64,000 nt of DNA from Pseudomonas abietaniphila (GCF_039697315.1 NZ_CP155619.1:2790001-2854000), one strand, 5' to 3'. Counted from the first letter of the stretch, positions 1 to 9,297 are shown. A program made the numbers and translations. Notes: generated by a model from the sequence alone, not told the origin.

Positions 1-516
1 CGGCGCGCGGTTCTGCAGAAGGATATCGACGACTTTTTCCGACTCGATCTGCAGTTGCGGAATGGTCTCGGCCAAAGTGGCCGCCACCTGATGCAGGGAC
101 AAAACGGTTTGTTCGCGGGAGAGAATCACATCCGTGCTTTTTCGCAGATTTTCCCAGTCAATCTGCACGGCTTTGAGCTCATCGCCGACTTCAGCGGGCG
201 CAGCGGGCAGGCCGGTGTTTTTGTCGCCCTTTTTGAGGTACTGCCAACGGGTATCGAAGTCGTTTCGTGCATCGGCGAGCAGCTTGAACGCTGCCGCCTT
301 GCCGGCCGCCGCCTCGGTGGCGTTCTTGGCGATCCGCTGCGACAACACGCGCAACTCGCCCGCGTGGCCGATGTACTGCTTGTCGTAGTTGGATTGCGTG
401 CTCAGGTACGCAAAATTGACGAACAGCAGCATGATAAAAACAATCAGGCCCACGAACAGCGCGATGATCTGCGAGCGGCTGCGTGCGCCTTCGAGTGACT
501 TGCCGGTATTACTCAT
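1..516 (-). CDS. pilJ: Type IV pilus methyl-accepting chemotaxis protein PilJ, N-terminal part
   Basis: Partial gene: only the first 172 codons lie in the window and the rest runs off the left edge. PilJ is the inner-membrane chemoreceptor of the Pil-Chp system that controls twitching motility and cAMP signalling. The visible part has a short cytoplasmic N-terminus, a hydrophobic membrane segment at about residues 16-36, then the periplasmic PilJ-type sensor region with the family-typical stretch QYIGHAGELRVLSQRIAKNA. The start is the ATG at 514-516. It follows pilI on the same strand after a 129-base gap in which I see no gene. The HAMP and signalling domains are outside the window. Confidence 0.93.
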   Translation of the reverse strand, partial: MSNTGKSLEGARSRSQIIALFVGLIVFIMLLFVNFAYLSTQSNYDKQYIGHAGELRVLSQRIAKNATEAAAGKAAAFKLLADARNDFDTRWQYLKKGDKNTGLPAAPAEVGDELKAVQIDWENLRKSTDVILSREQTVLSLHQVAATLAETIPQLQIESEKVVDILLQNRAP

Positions 517-645
517 TTCTCAGGGCTCCGCCTGAACCTCGGTTTGATTTTGGAGCGCCCGAACGTCAACAGTCGGGATGCACACGATGTACGGCAGGCG
601 CGACTGCGAAGACGACACGCGTCTTCGGTGCTCTGCCCGACCGTA

Positions 646-1185
646 TTAAAGCGCGACATCCATGAACCCCGGCGACTGCACCAGGATTCTGGGACTGAAA
701 ACCCGCCAGGCCTGCTCACGCAAGAATCGACCTTGAACATATGGGGCAATGGCGGGATCGCTGTCTTCGAGCGACTCCGGCATCAGGCTGCGCTCACTGA
801 AGTGCTGCATTCCCAGGACCTCATCGACCAGCAACCCGGCGAAGACCTCATGGTGATCGATCACCAGCACCCGGCGTTGCTTGCGCAGCGGTGAGAGCTC
901 GTGGCCGAAGAACGCGCACAGGTCCATGATCGGCAGCAACCGCCCGCGCAGGTTCGCGACGCCCTTGACCCAGGGCTTTACGCCCGGAAGCGTGGCATAA
1001 CGCGGCTCGTGAAGAATTTCATCGACCTCGCCCATGGGCGCCACGTAGTAGCGCTCGCCCATGCGAAAACCGATACCGCTCCAGCCTTGCAGCCGGGTTT
1101 CCTGCAAAGGCAGTCCGGCAGCCAGCGAGCGGCAGCGCTGGTCGATATCGAGCAGCAGTTGAAAGGCGGTTTGCGACTGAGCCAT
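646..1185 (-). CDS. pilI: Pil-Chp adaptor protein PilI (CheW-like)
   Basis: A 179-residue CheW-domain protein that would couple the receptor PilJ to the histidine kinase ChpA. The CheW fold covers most of the length, with the typical segments YYVAPMGEVDEIL and WVKGVANLRGRLLPIMDL. There is no membrane segment, so it acts in the cytoplasm. It is the third gene of the pilG-pilH-pilI-pilJ order and begins 16 bases after the end of pilH, consistent with one transcript. Identification rests on domain and gene order; sequence alone does not separate PilI from other CheW proteins as cleanly. Confidence 0.93.
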   Translation of the reverse strand: MAQSQTAFQLLLDIDQRCRSLAAGLPLQETRLQGWSGIGFRMGERYYVAPMGEVDEILHEPRYATLPGVKPWVKGVANLRGRLLPIMDLCAFFGHELSPLRKQRRVLVIDHHEVFAGLLVDEVLGMQHFSERSLMPESLEDSDPAIAPYVQGRFLREQAWRVFSPRILVQSPGFMDVAL

Positions 1186-1201
1186 GAACGCTGGCCGGCC
1201 T

Positions 1202-1567
1202 TCAGCCTGCCAGGACCGCGTTCAGGGTTTTCATGAGGGTTTCTTCGTCCACAGGCTTGGTCAGGTAGTCCCGCGCGCCCTGACGCTTGCCCCAGACCTT
1301 GTCGGTTTCCTGATCCTTGGTGGTGATCATGATGACCGGGATCATGTTGGTGTCAGCGTCTTTGGTCAGTTGACGCGTCGCCTGAAAACCGTTCAGGCCG
1401 GGCATGACAATGTCCATCAGCACAGCGTCGGGCTTTTCCTGACGCGCCAGCGCCACGCCGTCGGCGCCGTTCTCAGCCTTGAGAACCTCGTGGCCGTGTT
1501 TTTCCAGCATCCCGGTCAGCTTGTACATTTCAGTCGGCGAGTCATCGACGATCAGAATTCGAGCCAT
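1202..1567 (-). CDS. pilH: Twitching-motility response regulator PilH
   Basis: A single receiver (CheY-like) domain of 121 residues with no output domain. The acidic pocket is seen at IVDDS near residue 8, the phosphoacceptor Asp at about residue 52 (LMDIVMPG), and the conserved Lys in LTKPVD. In the family PilH is a phosphate sink opposing PilG in pilus extension and retraction. The open frame extends upstream to 1615, but the ATG at 1565-1567 is preferred because GGGGAAC lies a few bases upstream and the domain begins directly with MARILIVDD. It sits 44 bases after pilG. Confidence 0.95.
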   Translation of the reverse strand: MARILIVDDSPTEMYKLTGMLEKHGHEVLKAENGADGVALARQEKPDAVLMDIVMPGLNGFQATRQLTKDADTNMIPVIMITTKDQETDKVWGKRQGARDYLTKPVDEETLMKTLNAVLAG

Positions 1568-1611
1568 GGTGTTCCCCATAGAAACAGCCGCCCCTGGGTG
1601 AGGGCACGGCA

Positions 1612-2022
1612 TCAAGATAGTTGTTGTTCTACTGCCACGAACCCTGGCACATGAGCCTTGATCGCACTGAGCAGTTCTTCCTTGCTAAACGGTTTGGTCA
1701 AAAACTGATCAGAACCGACAATTCGCCCCTTGGCTTTGTCGAACAGCCCGTCCTTGGAGGACAACATGATCACCGGCGTAGACTTGAATGCCCGGTTGTT
1801 CTTGATCAACGCGCACGTCTGATACCCGTCGAGTCTGGGCATCATGATGTCGACAAATATGATTCTCGGATGATTATCAGCAATCTTGGCCAGCGCATCG
1901 AAGCCGTCTACTGCGGTGATCACTTCACAGCCGACGTTTTTCAGCAGGGTCTCGGCGGTGCGACGAATCGTTCGGGAGTCGTCGATGATCATCACTTTCA
2001 ATGGGGCTGAATGCTGTTCCAT
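1612..2022 (-). CDS. pilG: Twitching-motility response regulator PilG
   Basis: A 136-residue stand-alone receiver domain. Acidic residues IIDDS lie near residue 13, the phosphoacceptor Asp near 58 (FVDIMMPRLDG), and the conserved Lys in LTKPFS. PilG is the first gene of the pilG-H-I-J cluster and, in P. aeruginosa, is the response regulator promoting pilus extension. It is divergent from gshB across a 264-base gap that should contain both promoters; I could not pick a convincing promoter there. Order and length match the known cluster, so confidence is high. Confidence 0.95.
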   Translation of the reverse strand: MEQHSAPLKVMIIDDSRTIRRTAETLLKNVGCEVITAVDGFDALAKIADNHPRIIFVDIMMPRLDGYQTCALIKNNRAFKSTPVIMLSSKDGLFDKAKGRIVGSDQFLTKPFSKEELLSAIKAHVPGFVAVEQQLS

Positions 2023-2286
2023 GTCTGCTCTACCATCGCCGCGGCGATTCAGATGGGCTGCCTTCGGCCGGGCGTCTGGTGCTGGTCGGATCGCTAACCC
2101 CCCTTCTAGAGGGCTCGAATGGCAACCGACGTGAAGTCAGATGCCGAGCCTTTTTAGCACACTCTCCAGACGCAATCCATAAAGCAAATGCGCCACGCTT
2201 GCCCCTTGACCCCAAGCGTGCGCAGCGCCACCCTGACGCCTGTTTTCGGCCCGTTGCGGCCATTACCGATCAGAGGATATCGCCCC

Positions 2287-3240
2287 ATGAGCATTCGCCT
2301 GGGAATTGTCATGGACCCTATCGAGCGCATCTCCTATAAAAAGGACAGCTCGTTGGCCATGCTCCTTGCAGCGCAAGCGCGCGGCTGGTCACTGTTCTAT
2401 ATGGAACAGCATGATCTTTATCAGGATGCCGGGCAGGCCCGCGCACGGATGAAGCCGCTGAAGGTGTTTGCCGATCCGGCGCACTGGTTCGAACTGGAGG
2501 CCGAAGTCGACAGCGGTCTGGACGACCTGGACGTGATCCTGATGCGCAAGGATCCGCCGTTCGACATGGAATTCGTCTACGCCACTTACTTGCTGGAGCA
2601 AGCCGAGCGTGCGGGCGTGCTGGTGGTGAACAAGCCCCAGAGCCTGCGTGACTGCAACGAAAAGCTGTTCGCTACGCTGTTTCCGCAGTGCACGCCGCCG
2701 ACGCTGGTCAGCCGTCGTTCGGACATCCTGCGGGAATTCGCCGCCAAGCATGGCGACGTCATTCTCAAGCCGCTGGACGGCATGGGTGGCGCGTCGATCT
2801 TCCGTCATCGCGCGGGCGACCCGAACCTGTCGGTGATTCTGGAAACCCTGACGAACCACGGCCAGCAGCAAATCATGGCGCAAGCGTACCTGCCTGCGAT
2901 CAAGGACGGCGACAAGCGCATCCTGATGGTGGACGGTGAGCCTGTGCCTTATTGCCTGGCCCGCATCCCGGCCGCCGGCGAAACCCGTGGCAACCTGGCA
3001 GCGGGCGGCCGAGGCGAAGCGCGTCCCCTGACTGACCGCGACCGCTGGATCGCCGCCGAAATCGGCCCGACCCTGCGCGAAAAAGGTTTGTTGTTTGTAG
3101 GACTCGACGTGATTGGCGAGCACCTGACCGAAATCAACGTCACCAGCCCGACCTGCATCCGTGAAATCGACAACGCGTTCGGTACGGACATTGGCGGGAT
3201 GTTGATGGATGTGATCGAGAAGAAGCTGCAGGCCCGGTAA
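2287..3240 (+). CDS. gshB: Glutathione synthetase
   Basis: A 317-residue ATP-grasp ligase joining gamma-glutamylcysteine and glycine with ATP, the second step of glutathione synthesis in the cytoplasm. The N-terminal GshB segment starts MSIRLGIVMDPIERI, and the ATP-grasp core shows ILKPLDGMGGASIFR (about residues 158-172) and the metal-binding INVTSPTCIREID near residue 285. The open frame continues upstream to 2188, but the ATG at 2287 is chosen because an AGAGG ribosome site precedes it and the protein then matches the family N-terminus and length. It lies next to the pil genes and tonB, as in other pseudomonads. Confidence 0.96.
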   Translation: MSIRLGIVMDPIERISYKKDSSLAMLLAAQARGWSLFYMEQHDLYQDAGQARARMKPLKVFADPAHWFELEAEVDSGLDDLDVILMRKDPPFDMEFVYATYLLEQAERAGVLVVNKPQSLRDCNEKLFATLFPQCTPPTLVSRRSDILREFAAKHGDVILKPLDGMGGASIFRHRAGDPNLSVILETLTNHGQQQIMAQAYLPAIKDGDKRILMVDGEPVPYCLARIPAAGETRGNLAAGGRGEARPLTDRDRWIAAEIGPTLREKGLLFVGLDVIGEHLTEINVTSPTCIREIDNAFGTDIGGMLMDVIEKKLQAR

Positions 3241-3253
3241 CCGCATCGCCTCA

Positions 3254-3317
3254 TTCGCGAGCAAGCTCGCTCCCACAGAACCGCTGCAATTCTGTGGGAG
3301 CGAGCCTGCTCGCGAAG
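3254..3317. repeat. REP pair, outward arrangement
   Basis: Two inverted copies of a palindromic REP sit between gshB and tonB: TTCGCGAGCAAGCTCGCTCC at 3254 and GTGGGAGCGAGCCTGCTCGC from 3294. Here the GTGGGAGC heads face each other, the reverse of the arrangement at most other pairs in this window. The whole stretch could fold into a long hairpin in the gshB transcript. Confidence 0.85.
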
Positions 3318-3481
3318 AGGGCCGTATTGCCAGCACATCCCTCGACACCTGAAATTCGCCCACTAATCGGCCCGCAGATATCAAAGCCCAAGAACGCCCT
3401 GACATTGCGTTATCATGCGCGGCCTGAATTTCGCCCTAGGTGGGTTTCCGCAATGCTGGCTTGTGTGACTCCGGAGCGTCG

Positions 3482-4384
3482 ATGAACGCTGCGGTCGACA
3501 GTGATCTCCCGATGGCCCTGACCCGTACCACCGTGCGCCCGGCCGATCGCCTGGGTTTTACCTTGATGATCGCAGCCCTCGTGCACCTGGCGCTGATCCT
3601 TGGCGTGGGTTTCACCTACGTCAAACCCGAAAAGATCAGCCAGACGCTGGAAATCACCCTCGCCCCCTTCAAGAGCGACACCAAGCCCAAGGACGCTGAC
3701 TTCCTCGCACAGGAAAACCAGCAAGGCAGCGGCACCCTCGACAAGAAGGCCGTGCCCAAGACCACCGAAATCGCACCGTATCAGGACACCAAGATCAACA
3801 AGGTGACGCCTCCGCCCGCTGCCAAACCGGTGATCAAGCAGGAAGCGCCCAAAACGGCCGTCGCCACCAAGGCGCAGGCGCCGCAAAAAACCGTCGCCAA
3901 GCGCGACGAAGTCAAACCCGAAGAGGCGAAGAAAGCCGCGCCCACGTTCGACAGCGCCCAGTTGAACAGCGAAATCGCCAGCCTTGAGGCCGAACTCGCC
4001 GACGAGCAGCAGGCGTACGCCAAGCGTCCGAAGATCCATCGCTTGAGCGCTGCGTCGACCATGCGCGACAAGGGCGCCTGGTACAAAGAGGACTGGCGCA
4101 AGAAGATCGAGCGCATCGGCAACCTCAATTATCCTGAAGAAGCCCGGCGCCAGCAGATCTACGGCAGCCTGCGGATGATGGTGTCGATTAACCGCGACGG
4201 CTCTTTATATGAAGTGCTGGTGCTTGAATCGTCCGGACAGCCGTTGCTGGATCAGGCCGCTCAGAGAATCGTGCGGCTCGCGGCGCCATTTGCGCCGTTT
4301 AGTGGCGACCTGGCTGACATCGACCGGCTCGAGATCATCCGCACCTGGAAGTTTGCCCGCGGGGACAAGCTGTCCAGTAACTGA
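3482..4384 (+). CDS. tonB3: TonB-family energy transducer (TonB3-like)
   Basis: A 300-residue TonB protein: short cytoplasmic N-terminus, one membrane anchor at about residues 24-43, a long Pro/Lys/Glu-rich periplasmic spacer (about 60-150), and a C-terminal TonB domain with YPEEARRQQIYGSLRMMVSI and a final RTWKFARG. TonB proteins pass proton-motive force from ExbB-ExbD to outer-membrane transporters. No exbB or exbD is adjacent. In P. aeruginosa the gene at this position (between gshB and algH) is tonB3, reported to be needed for twitching motility, which fits the pil genes nearby. The ATG at 3482 is chosen; an upstream in-frame start at 3440 is less likely. Confidence 0.88.
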   Translation: MNAAVDSDLPMALTRTTVRPADRLGFTLMIAALVHLALILGVGFTYVKPEKISQTLEITLAPFKSDTKPKDADFLAQENQQGSGTLDKKAVPKTTEIAPYQDTKINKVTPPPAAKPVIKQEAPKTAVATKAQAPQKTVAKRDEVKPEEAKKAAPTFDSAQLNSEIASLEAELADEQQAYAKRPKIHRLSAASTMRDKGAWYKEDWRKKIERIGNLNYPEEARRQQIYGSLRMMVSINRDGSLYEVLVLESSGQPLLDQAAQRIVRLAAPFAPFSGDLADIDRLEIIRTWKFARGDKLSSN

Positions 4385-4417
4385 TTGAGTTAGGGGAGCC
4401 ACTGCATAGCAGCCACT

Positions 4418-4564
4418 GTAGGAGCGTGGCTTGTGTCTGGGCCGCATTCGGACGATCTGCCGGGTACCGGCAGCAAAACCTGTGAATGCGGTCAATCAGA
4501 CGCATCCTGCTGACCGAATGTGCGACGGGTCCCCCGCCGATCGCGGGACAAGCCACGCTCCTAC
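4418..4564. repeat. REPIN (GTAGGAGCGTGGCTTGTCCC family)
   Basis: Left REP begins at 4418 with GTAGGAGCGTGGCTTGT and the right inverted REP ends at 4564 with GACAAGCCACGCTCCTAC; the arms are 147 bases apart end to end. The interior holds a perfect small hairpin, CTGCCGGGTACCGGCAG, followed by CAAA, also present in the tandem array at 45-46 kb. Same head sequence as the RAYT-linked array. Confidence 0.85.
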
Positions 4565-4630
4565 CAGTTTTTGCGTCATGCACTAATCCCGTAGTTGTCA
4601 CAGCAGCCCCGCAGCGCCACACTAGGGCTC

Positions 4631-5200
4631 ATGAAAAACGTCACTCCGTCGTACCTCAAGCATCAATTTCTGATCGCCATGCCCCACATGCACGATGAGA
4701 ACTTCGCTCAGACCTTGACCTACATCGTCGAGCACAACGCCAATGGCGCAATGGGTCTGGTGATCAACCGACCGCAAAGCCTGTCGCTGGCGGACATTCT
4801 GGAGCAGTTGCGCCCGGAAATGTCGCCACCCGTTCGCTGTCAGCACATCCCCATTCATGTCGGCGGCCCGGTTCAAACCGATCGCGGTTTTGTCCTGCAC
4901 CCCACCGGCCAGATTTTTCAGGCCACGGTCGATCTGGGCGGCATCTCGCTGTCCACCTCGCAGGACATCCTGTTTTCGATCGCCGACGGCTACGGCCCTG
5001 ATCAAAACTTGATCACCCTGGGCTATGCCGGCTGGGATGCCGGCCAGCTCGAAGCCGAATTTGCCGCCAACGCCTGGCTGAACTGCGCGTTCGACCCCGC
5101 GATTCTGTTCGAACTCGACAGCGAACAGCGGCTCGACGCGGCGGCTGCCAAATTGGGCGTCAACCTGAATCTGCTGACCAGCCAGGCGGGCCACGCCTGA
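4631..5200 (+). CDS. algH: AlgH / YqgE family protein (UPF0301)
   Basis: A 189-residue UPF0301 protein. Family hallmarks are the N-terminal YLKHQFLIAMPHM, then GAMGLVINRP and VHVGGPVQTDRGFVLHP-type segments, and GYAGWDAGQLEAE near the end. AlgH was linked to alginate gene expression in P. aeruginosa, but its biochemical role is not settled. The start is the ATG at 4631; the frame is open upstream but the protein then aligns with the family. Its TGA shares one base with the ATG of ruvX (TGATG), indicating translational coupling. Confidence 0.93.
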   Translation: MKNVTPSYLKHQFLIAMPHMHDENFAQTLTYIVEHNANGAMGLVINRPQSLSLADILEQLRPEMSPPVRCQHIPIHVGGPVQTDRGFVLHPTGQIFQATVDLGGISLSTSQDILFSIADGYGPDQNLITLGYAGWDAGQLEAEFAANAWLNCAFDPAILFELDSEQRLDAAAAKLGVNLNLLTSQAGHA

Positions 5201-5640
5201 TGACCGCACTGCGCCTGCTTCTGGGGTTTGACTACGGCACCAAACAGATCGGCGTCGCTGTCGGCCAGGTCATCACCGGCCAGGCCCGGGAGCTGTGCAC
5301 CCTGAAAGCGCAGAACGGTGTTCCGGACTGGGACAAGGTCCAGGCGCTGATCACCGAGTGGAAGCCTGACGCCATTGTCGTCGGCCTGCCGCTGAACATG
5401 GACGGCACGCCCAGCGAAATGAGCGCTCGCGCCGAGAAATTCTCGCGCAAGCTCAACGGCCGGTTCAACGTGCCCGTCTATACCCATGACGAACGCCTGA
5501 CCACCTTTGAAGCCAAGGGTGAGCGCATGTCGCGCGGCGGGCAGCGTGGCAGCTACCGCGACAACCCGGTGGACGCCATTGCCGCAGCGCTTCTGCTGCA
5601 AGGCTGGCTGGAAGCCAACAGCGCGCTGTTCGACACGTGA
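5200..5640 (+). CDS. ruvX: Putative pre-16S rRNA nuclease / Holliday junction resolvase-like RuvX (YqgF)
   Basis: A 146-residue RNase H-fold protein. The N-terminal LGFDYGTKQIGVAVG carries the first catalytic Asp, VVGLPLNMDG follows near residue 62, and the C-terminal half has THDERLTT with a Glu/Asp pair and RDNPVDAIAAALLLQ. Family members process the 5' end of 16S rRNA. It overlaps algH by one base and lies 93 bases before pyrR, the same order as in P. aeruginosa. Confidence 0.94.
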   Translation: MTALRLLLGFDYGTKQIGVAVGQVITGQARELCTLKAQNGVPDWDKVQALITEWKPDAIVVGLPLNMDGTPSEMSARAEKFSRKLNGRFNVPVYTHDERLTTFEAKGERMSRGGQRGSYRDNPVDAIAAALLLQGWLEANSALFDT

Positions 5641-5733
5641 GCGCCTTACATTGCACTGCATTGAACAGCACTGAATTCGAGTTTAAGCCCGGCCAGCCGC
5701 AAGGAATGGGACCGGGCTTCTGAAGGAGCGACC

Positions 5734-6258
5734 ATGAGCACCCTGCCCAACCCCGCCGAACTGATCAGCCAGATGGCGATCGACCTGAACGCGCACCTGA
5801 ATAAACGTGGTATCAGCGAGCCGCGTTTCATCGGCATTCGTACCGGCGGCGTCTGGGTCGCTCAGGCGCTGCTCCAGGCCCTGAACAGCCAGTCCCCGCT
5901 CGGCACGCTGGACGTGTCCTTTTACCGTGATGACTTCAGCCAGAACGGCCTGCACCCGCAAGTGCGCCCTTCCGAGCTGCCGTTCGAGATCGAGGGCCAG
6001 CATCTGGTGCTGATCGATGACGTATTGATGAGCGGCCGAACCATTCGTGCAGCCCTGAACGAACTGTTCGACTACGGCCGACCGGCCAGCGTGACGCTGG
6101 TATCGCTGCTTGATCTGGACGCTGCCGAGCTGCCGATTCGTCCGAATGTGACCGGCGCGACGCTCGATCTGTCTCCGACCGAACGGGTCAAGCTGTCCGG
6201 CCCGACGCCACTGACACTTGAACTGCAAGACCTTTCCACCGATTCCGCCGCCCTCTAA
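5734..6258 (+). CDS. pyrR: PyrR: pyrimidine regulator / uracil phosphoribosyltransferase
   Basis: A 174-residue type I phosphoribosyltransferase. The PRPP-binding loop [17 protein letters not shown] lies at about residues 90-106, and [11 protein letters not shown] in the N-terminal part is the usual PyrR motif. PyrR proteins bind pyr mRNA or act as uracil phosphoribosyltransferases; in Pseudomonas its regulatory mode differs from the Bacillus attenuation system, and I saw no clear attenuator here. GAAGGAG lies 6 bases before the ATG. It is first in the pyrR-pyrB-pyrC' operon, 12 bases from pyrB. Confidence 0.94.
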   Translation: MSTLPNPAELISQMAIDLNAHLNKRGISEPRFIGIRTGGVWVAQALLQALNSQSPLGTLDVSFYRDDFSQNGLHPQVRPSELPFEIEGQHLVLIDDVLMSGRTIRAALNELFDYGRPASVTLVSLLDLDAAELPIRPNVTGATLDLSPTERVKLSGPTPLTLELQDLSTDSAAL

Positions 6259-6270
6259 GAGTCCTTTGCG

Positions 6271-7275
6271 ATGACGCCTTTCGACGCCAAGCGCCCGCTG
6301 CAGCTGAACCATCAGGGTCAGCTGCAACATTTTCTCTCGCTCGACGGTTTGCCCCGCGAACTGCTGACCGAAATCCTCGACACCGCCGACTCGTTTCTCG
6401 AAGTGGGCGCCCGAGCGGTGAAAAAAGTGCCGTTGTTGCGCGGCAAGACTGTGTGCAACGTGTTCTTCGAGAACTCGACCCGCACGCGCACCACCTTCGA
6501 ACTCGCGGCGCAACGGCTGTCGGCGGACGTCATCACTCTGAACGTGTCGACCTCGTCGACCAGCAAGGGCGAAACGCTGTTCGACACACTGCGCAACCTT
6601 GAAGCCATGGCGGCCGACATGTTCGTCGTGCGTCACGGCGATTCGGGCGCGGCGCACTTCATCGCAGAGCACGTCTGCCCGCAGGTGGCGATCATCAACG
6701 GCGGCGACGGCCGTCATGCGCACCCGACGCAGGGCATGCTGGACATGCTCACGATCCGTCGCCACAAGGGCAACTTCGAGAACCTTTCGGTGGCCATCGT
6801 TGGCGACATCCTGCACTCGCGTGTGGCGCGTTCGAACATGATCGCCCTCAAGGCACTGGGCTGCCCGGACATCCGCGTGGTCGCCCCCAAAACCCTGCTG
6901 CCGATTGGCGTCGAGCAGTACGGCGTGAAGGTCTACACGGATCTGGCTGAAGGCCTGAAAGACGTCGATGTGGTGATCATGCTGCGTCTGCAACGCGAGC
7001 GCATGTCAGGCGGCCTGTTGCCGAGCGAAGGCGAGTTCTACCGCCTGTACGGGCTGACCACCGCCCGCCTGGCTGGCGCCAAGCCGGACGCCATCGTCAT
7101 GCACCCCGGCCCGATCAACCGTGGCGTGGAAATCGAGTCGGCAGTGGCCGACGGCGCGCATTCGGTGATCCTCAATCAAGTGACCTATGGCATCGCCGTG
7201 CGCATGGCCGTCTTGTCCATGGCCATGAGTGGCCAAACCGCCCAACGCCAGTTCGAGCAGGAGAACGCGCAGTGA
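6271..7275 (+). CDS. pyrB: Aspartate carbamoyltransferase catalytic subunit
   Basis: A 334-residue enzyme that condenses carbamoyl phosphate and aspartate in pyrimidine synthesis. The carbamoyl-phosphate loop is [19 protein letters not shown] (about residues 64-82), with [13 protein letters not shown] and a later [12 protein letters not shown] in the aspartate domain. The N-terminus is longer than in E. coli PyrB, as is typical of the pseudomonad enzyme, which forms a dodecamer with the inactive dihydroorotase-like chain encoded next. The last four bases overlap the start of that gene. Confidence 0.96.
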   Translation: MTPFDAKRPLQLNHQGQLQHFLSLDGLPRELLTEILDTADSFLEVGARAVKKVPLLRGKTVCNVFFENSTRTRTTFELAAQRLSADVITLNVSTSSTSKGETLFDTLRNLEAMAADMFVVRHGDSGAAHFIAEHVCPQVAIINGGDGRHAHPTQGMLDMLTIRRHKGNFENLSVAIVGDILHSRVARSNMIALKALGCPDIRVVAPKTLLPIGVEQYGVKVYTDLAEGLKDVDVVIMLRLQRERMSGGLLPSEGEFYRLYGLTTARLAGAKPDAIVMHPGPINRGVEIESAVADGAHSVILNQVTYGIAVRMAVLSMAMSGQTAQRQFEQENAQ

Positions 7276-8543
7276 AGTTCAGCATCATCAACGCTCGCGT
7301 CATCGACCCTGTCAGCGGTCTGGATCAAGTCATCGACGTTCACCTGGAAGCCGGAAAGGTCCTGGCGCTCGGCGCGGCACCTGCCGATTTCACGCCTTCA
7401 CAAATCATCGACGGCGCAGGACTGGTGGCAGCACCGGGGCTGGTCGATCTGAACGTGTCGCTGCGCGAGCCGGGCTATAGCCGCAAAGGCAGCATCGCTT
7501 CGGAAACCCGCGCGGCTGCAGCCGGTGGTGTGACCAGCCTGTGCTGCCCGCCCAGGACCAAGCCCGTCCTGGACACATCGGCGGTTGCCGAGCTGATTCT
7601 GGATCGCGCGCGCGAAGCCGGACACAGCAAAGTCTTTCCGATCGGCGCATTGAGCAAAGGCCTGGAAGGCGAGCAACTGGCTGAGCTGATCGCCCTGCGT
7701 GACGCTGGCTGCGTAGCGTTCACCAACGGCCTGGTCAATTTCAGCAGCAACCGCACCCTCTGCCGCGCGCTGGAATACGCGGCGACCTTCGACCTGACGG
7801 TGATCTTCAACTCGCAGGATTACGATCTGGCGCAAGGCGGACTGGCACACGACGGCCCGACCGCTGCCTTCCTCGGCTTGCCGGGCATCCCGGAAACCGC
7901 TGAAACCGTCGCACTGGCCCGTGACCTGCTGCTGGTCGAGCAAAGCGGCGTGCGCGCTCACTTCACCCAGCTGACCAGCGCCCGCGGTGTGGCCTTGATT
8001 GCACAGGCCCAGGCCCGTGGCCTGCCGGTGACCGCTGACGTGGCGCTGTATCAATTGATTCTCACGGACGAAGCGCTGATCGACTTCTCCAGCCTCTACC
8101 ACGTGCAACCGCCGCTGCGCACACGCGCTGACCGCGATGCATTGCGCGAAGCGGTGAAGTCCGGCGTGGTCCAGGCCATCTCCAGCCACCACCAGCCACA
8201 CGAACGCGACGCCAAGCTCGCACCGTTCGGCGCGACGGAGCCAGGCATCAGCAGCGTCGAGCTCCTGCTGCCGTTGGCGATGACGCTGGTCGAGGACGGC
8301 CTGCTTGACCTGCCGACGCTGCTGGCGCGACTGAGCGCAGGGCCTGCGGCGGCCTTGCGCCTGCCTGCGGGCCAATTGGCCGCTGGCGCGCCCGCGGATC
8401 TGGTGCTGTTCGACCCTGCGGCGTCTACCGTGGCGGGCGAGAAGTGGCTGTCGAAAGGCGAAAACTGCCCGTTCCTCGGCCATTGCCTGCCGGGCGCGGT
8501 GAAGTACACGTTTGTGGATGGGCGGATCAGTTACATCGGGTGA
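7272..8543 (+). CDS. pyrC': Dihydroorotase-like non-catalytic subunit PyrC'
   Basis: A 423-residue amidohydrolase-fold protein. Active dihydroorotases carry HxH after the first beta strand (DxHxHLRxPG); here the corresponding text is [15 protein letters not shown], so both metal-binding histidines are replaced by Asn and Ser. This matches the known pseudomonad pyrC', a catalytically dead homologue required to assemble the PyrB complex, with true dihydroorotase encoded elsewhere. It starts with GTG (7272-7274) inside the overlap GTGA with pyrB, so the two chains are probably made in coupled amounts. Confidence 0.93.
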   Translation: MKFSIINARVIDPVSGLDQVIDVHLEAGKVLALGAAPADFTPSQIIDGAGLVAAPGLVDLNVSLREPGYSRKGSIASETRAAAAGGVTSLCCPPRTKPVLDTSAVAELILDRAREAGHSKVFPIGALSKGLEGEQLAELIALRDAGCVAFTNGLVNFSSNRTLCRALEYAATFDLTVIFNSQDYDLAQGGLAHDGPTAAFLGLPGIPETAETVALARDLLLVEQSGVRAHFTQLTSARGVALIAQAQARGLPVTADVALYQLILTDEALIDFSSLYHVQPPLRTRADRDALREAVKSGVVQAISSHHQPHERDAKLAPFGATEPGISSVELLLPLAMTLVEDGLLDLPTLLARLSAGPAAALRLPAGQLAAGAPADLVLFDPAASTVAGEKWLSKGENCPFLGHCLPGAVKYTFVDGRISYIG

Positions 8544-8630
8544 CCGTTCAGCTGCCGGTCCGACACGCCTCACTCTCACAGGCAACTTCAAACCCGTGAG
8601 AGTGAGGGTGTTCTGAACCGAGCGGAAACC

Positions 8631-9047
8631 CTACCTCTGGGCGTTCTTCATGGAGATCTGATCATTCAGCGTCCAGAAGTCGTACAGCACGCCGAGAAAC
8701 GCAAAGCCGCCCGTCAACAGGTAAAGGATGCCGGTGATCCATTTGCCCTGGTACATCCGGTGTACACCGAACACGCCCAGAAAGGTCAGCAGAATCCAGG
8801 CGACGCTGTAATCGGTGCTGCCCGCGTTGAATCGCAGGTCCGCTTCACGATCCATCGACGGGATCAAAAACAGGTCGATCAGCCAGCCAATCCCCAGCAA
8901 CCCGAAGGTGAAAAACCAGATCGTCCCGGTGACTGGCTTGCCGTAATAGAACCGATGGGAACCGGTAAAGCCGACGATCCACAGCAGATAACCCATGATC
9001 TTGCTGTGGGTGTCCGGACGTTGGACGTCAGGGTAATAGGTGTTCAT
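8631..9047 (-). CDS. TM2 domain-containing membrane protein
   Basis: A 138-residue protein with two TM2-like modules. Each has a hydrophobic hairpin with Gly-rich motifs (FTGSHRFYYGKPVTGTIWF around residues 27-45 and GVFGVHRMYQGKWITGILY around 91-109) and a Trp-Leu-Asp or Tyr-Asp-Phe-Trp end. About four membrane segments are expected. The function of bacterial TM2 proteins is unknown. GAGGTAAGCA precedes the ATG. It is convergent with pyrC' and divergent from the C40 peptidase across a 250-base gap in which I see no gene. Confidence 0.85.
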   Translation of the reverse strand: MNTYYPDVQRPDTHSKIMGYLLWIVGFTGSHRFYYGKPVTGTIWFFTFGLLGIGWLIDLFLIPSMDREADLRFNAGSTDYSVAWILLTFLGVFGVHRMYQGKWITGILYLLTGGFAFLGVLYDFWTLNDQISMKNAQR

Positions 9048-9297
9048 TGCTTACCTCTTTTCCACCGATAGAAAAAAATATGCGTAAATTTTGTGACTTT
9101 CGTATCGCTCTCCGACGTATGGCTTGAACCTCTACTGATTCGCGCAAACCCTTGTTCTGCAAGGTGATGCCTGAAGAGATGTGACAGTTTTACTGTCAAA
9201 ACTGACTCCAGAGCCAGTAAATTGTTCGACAAGTGGCCTCAGAAACGGTGAAAAAGCTGTTATAAAGTTGCGCGCTGACCACTATGAGCCCTGCCTA

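Noticed and set aside
2389..3405. A 338-residue open frame opposite gshB.
   Set aside because: Antisense shadow that runs into the REP pair.
5683..6993. A 436-residue open frame opposite pyrR-pyrB.
   Set aside because: Spans two well-supported genes on the other strand and has no domain signature.
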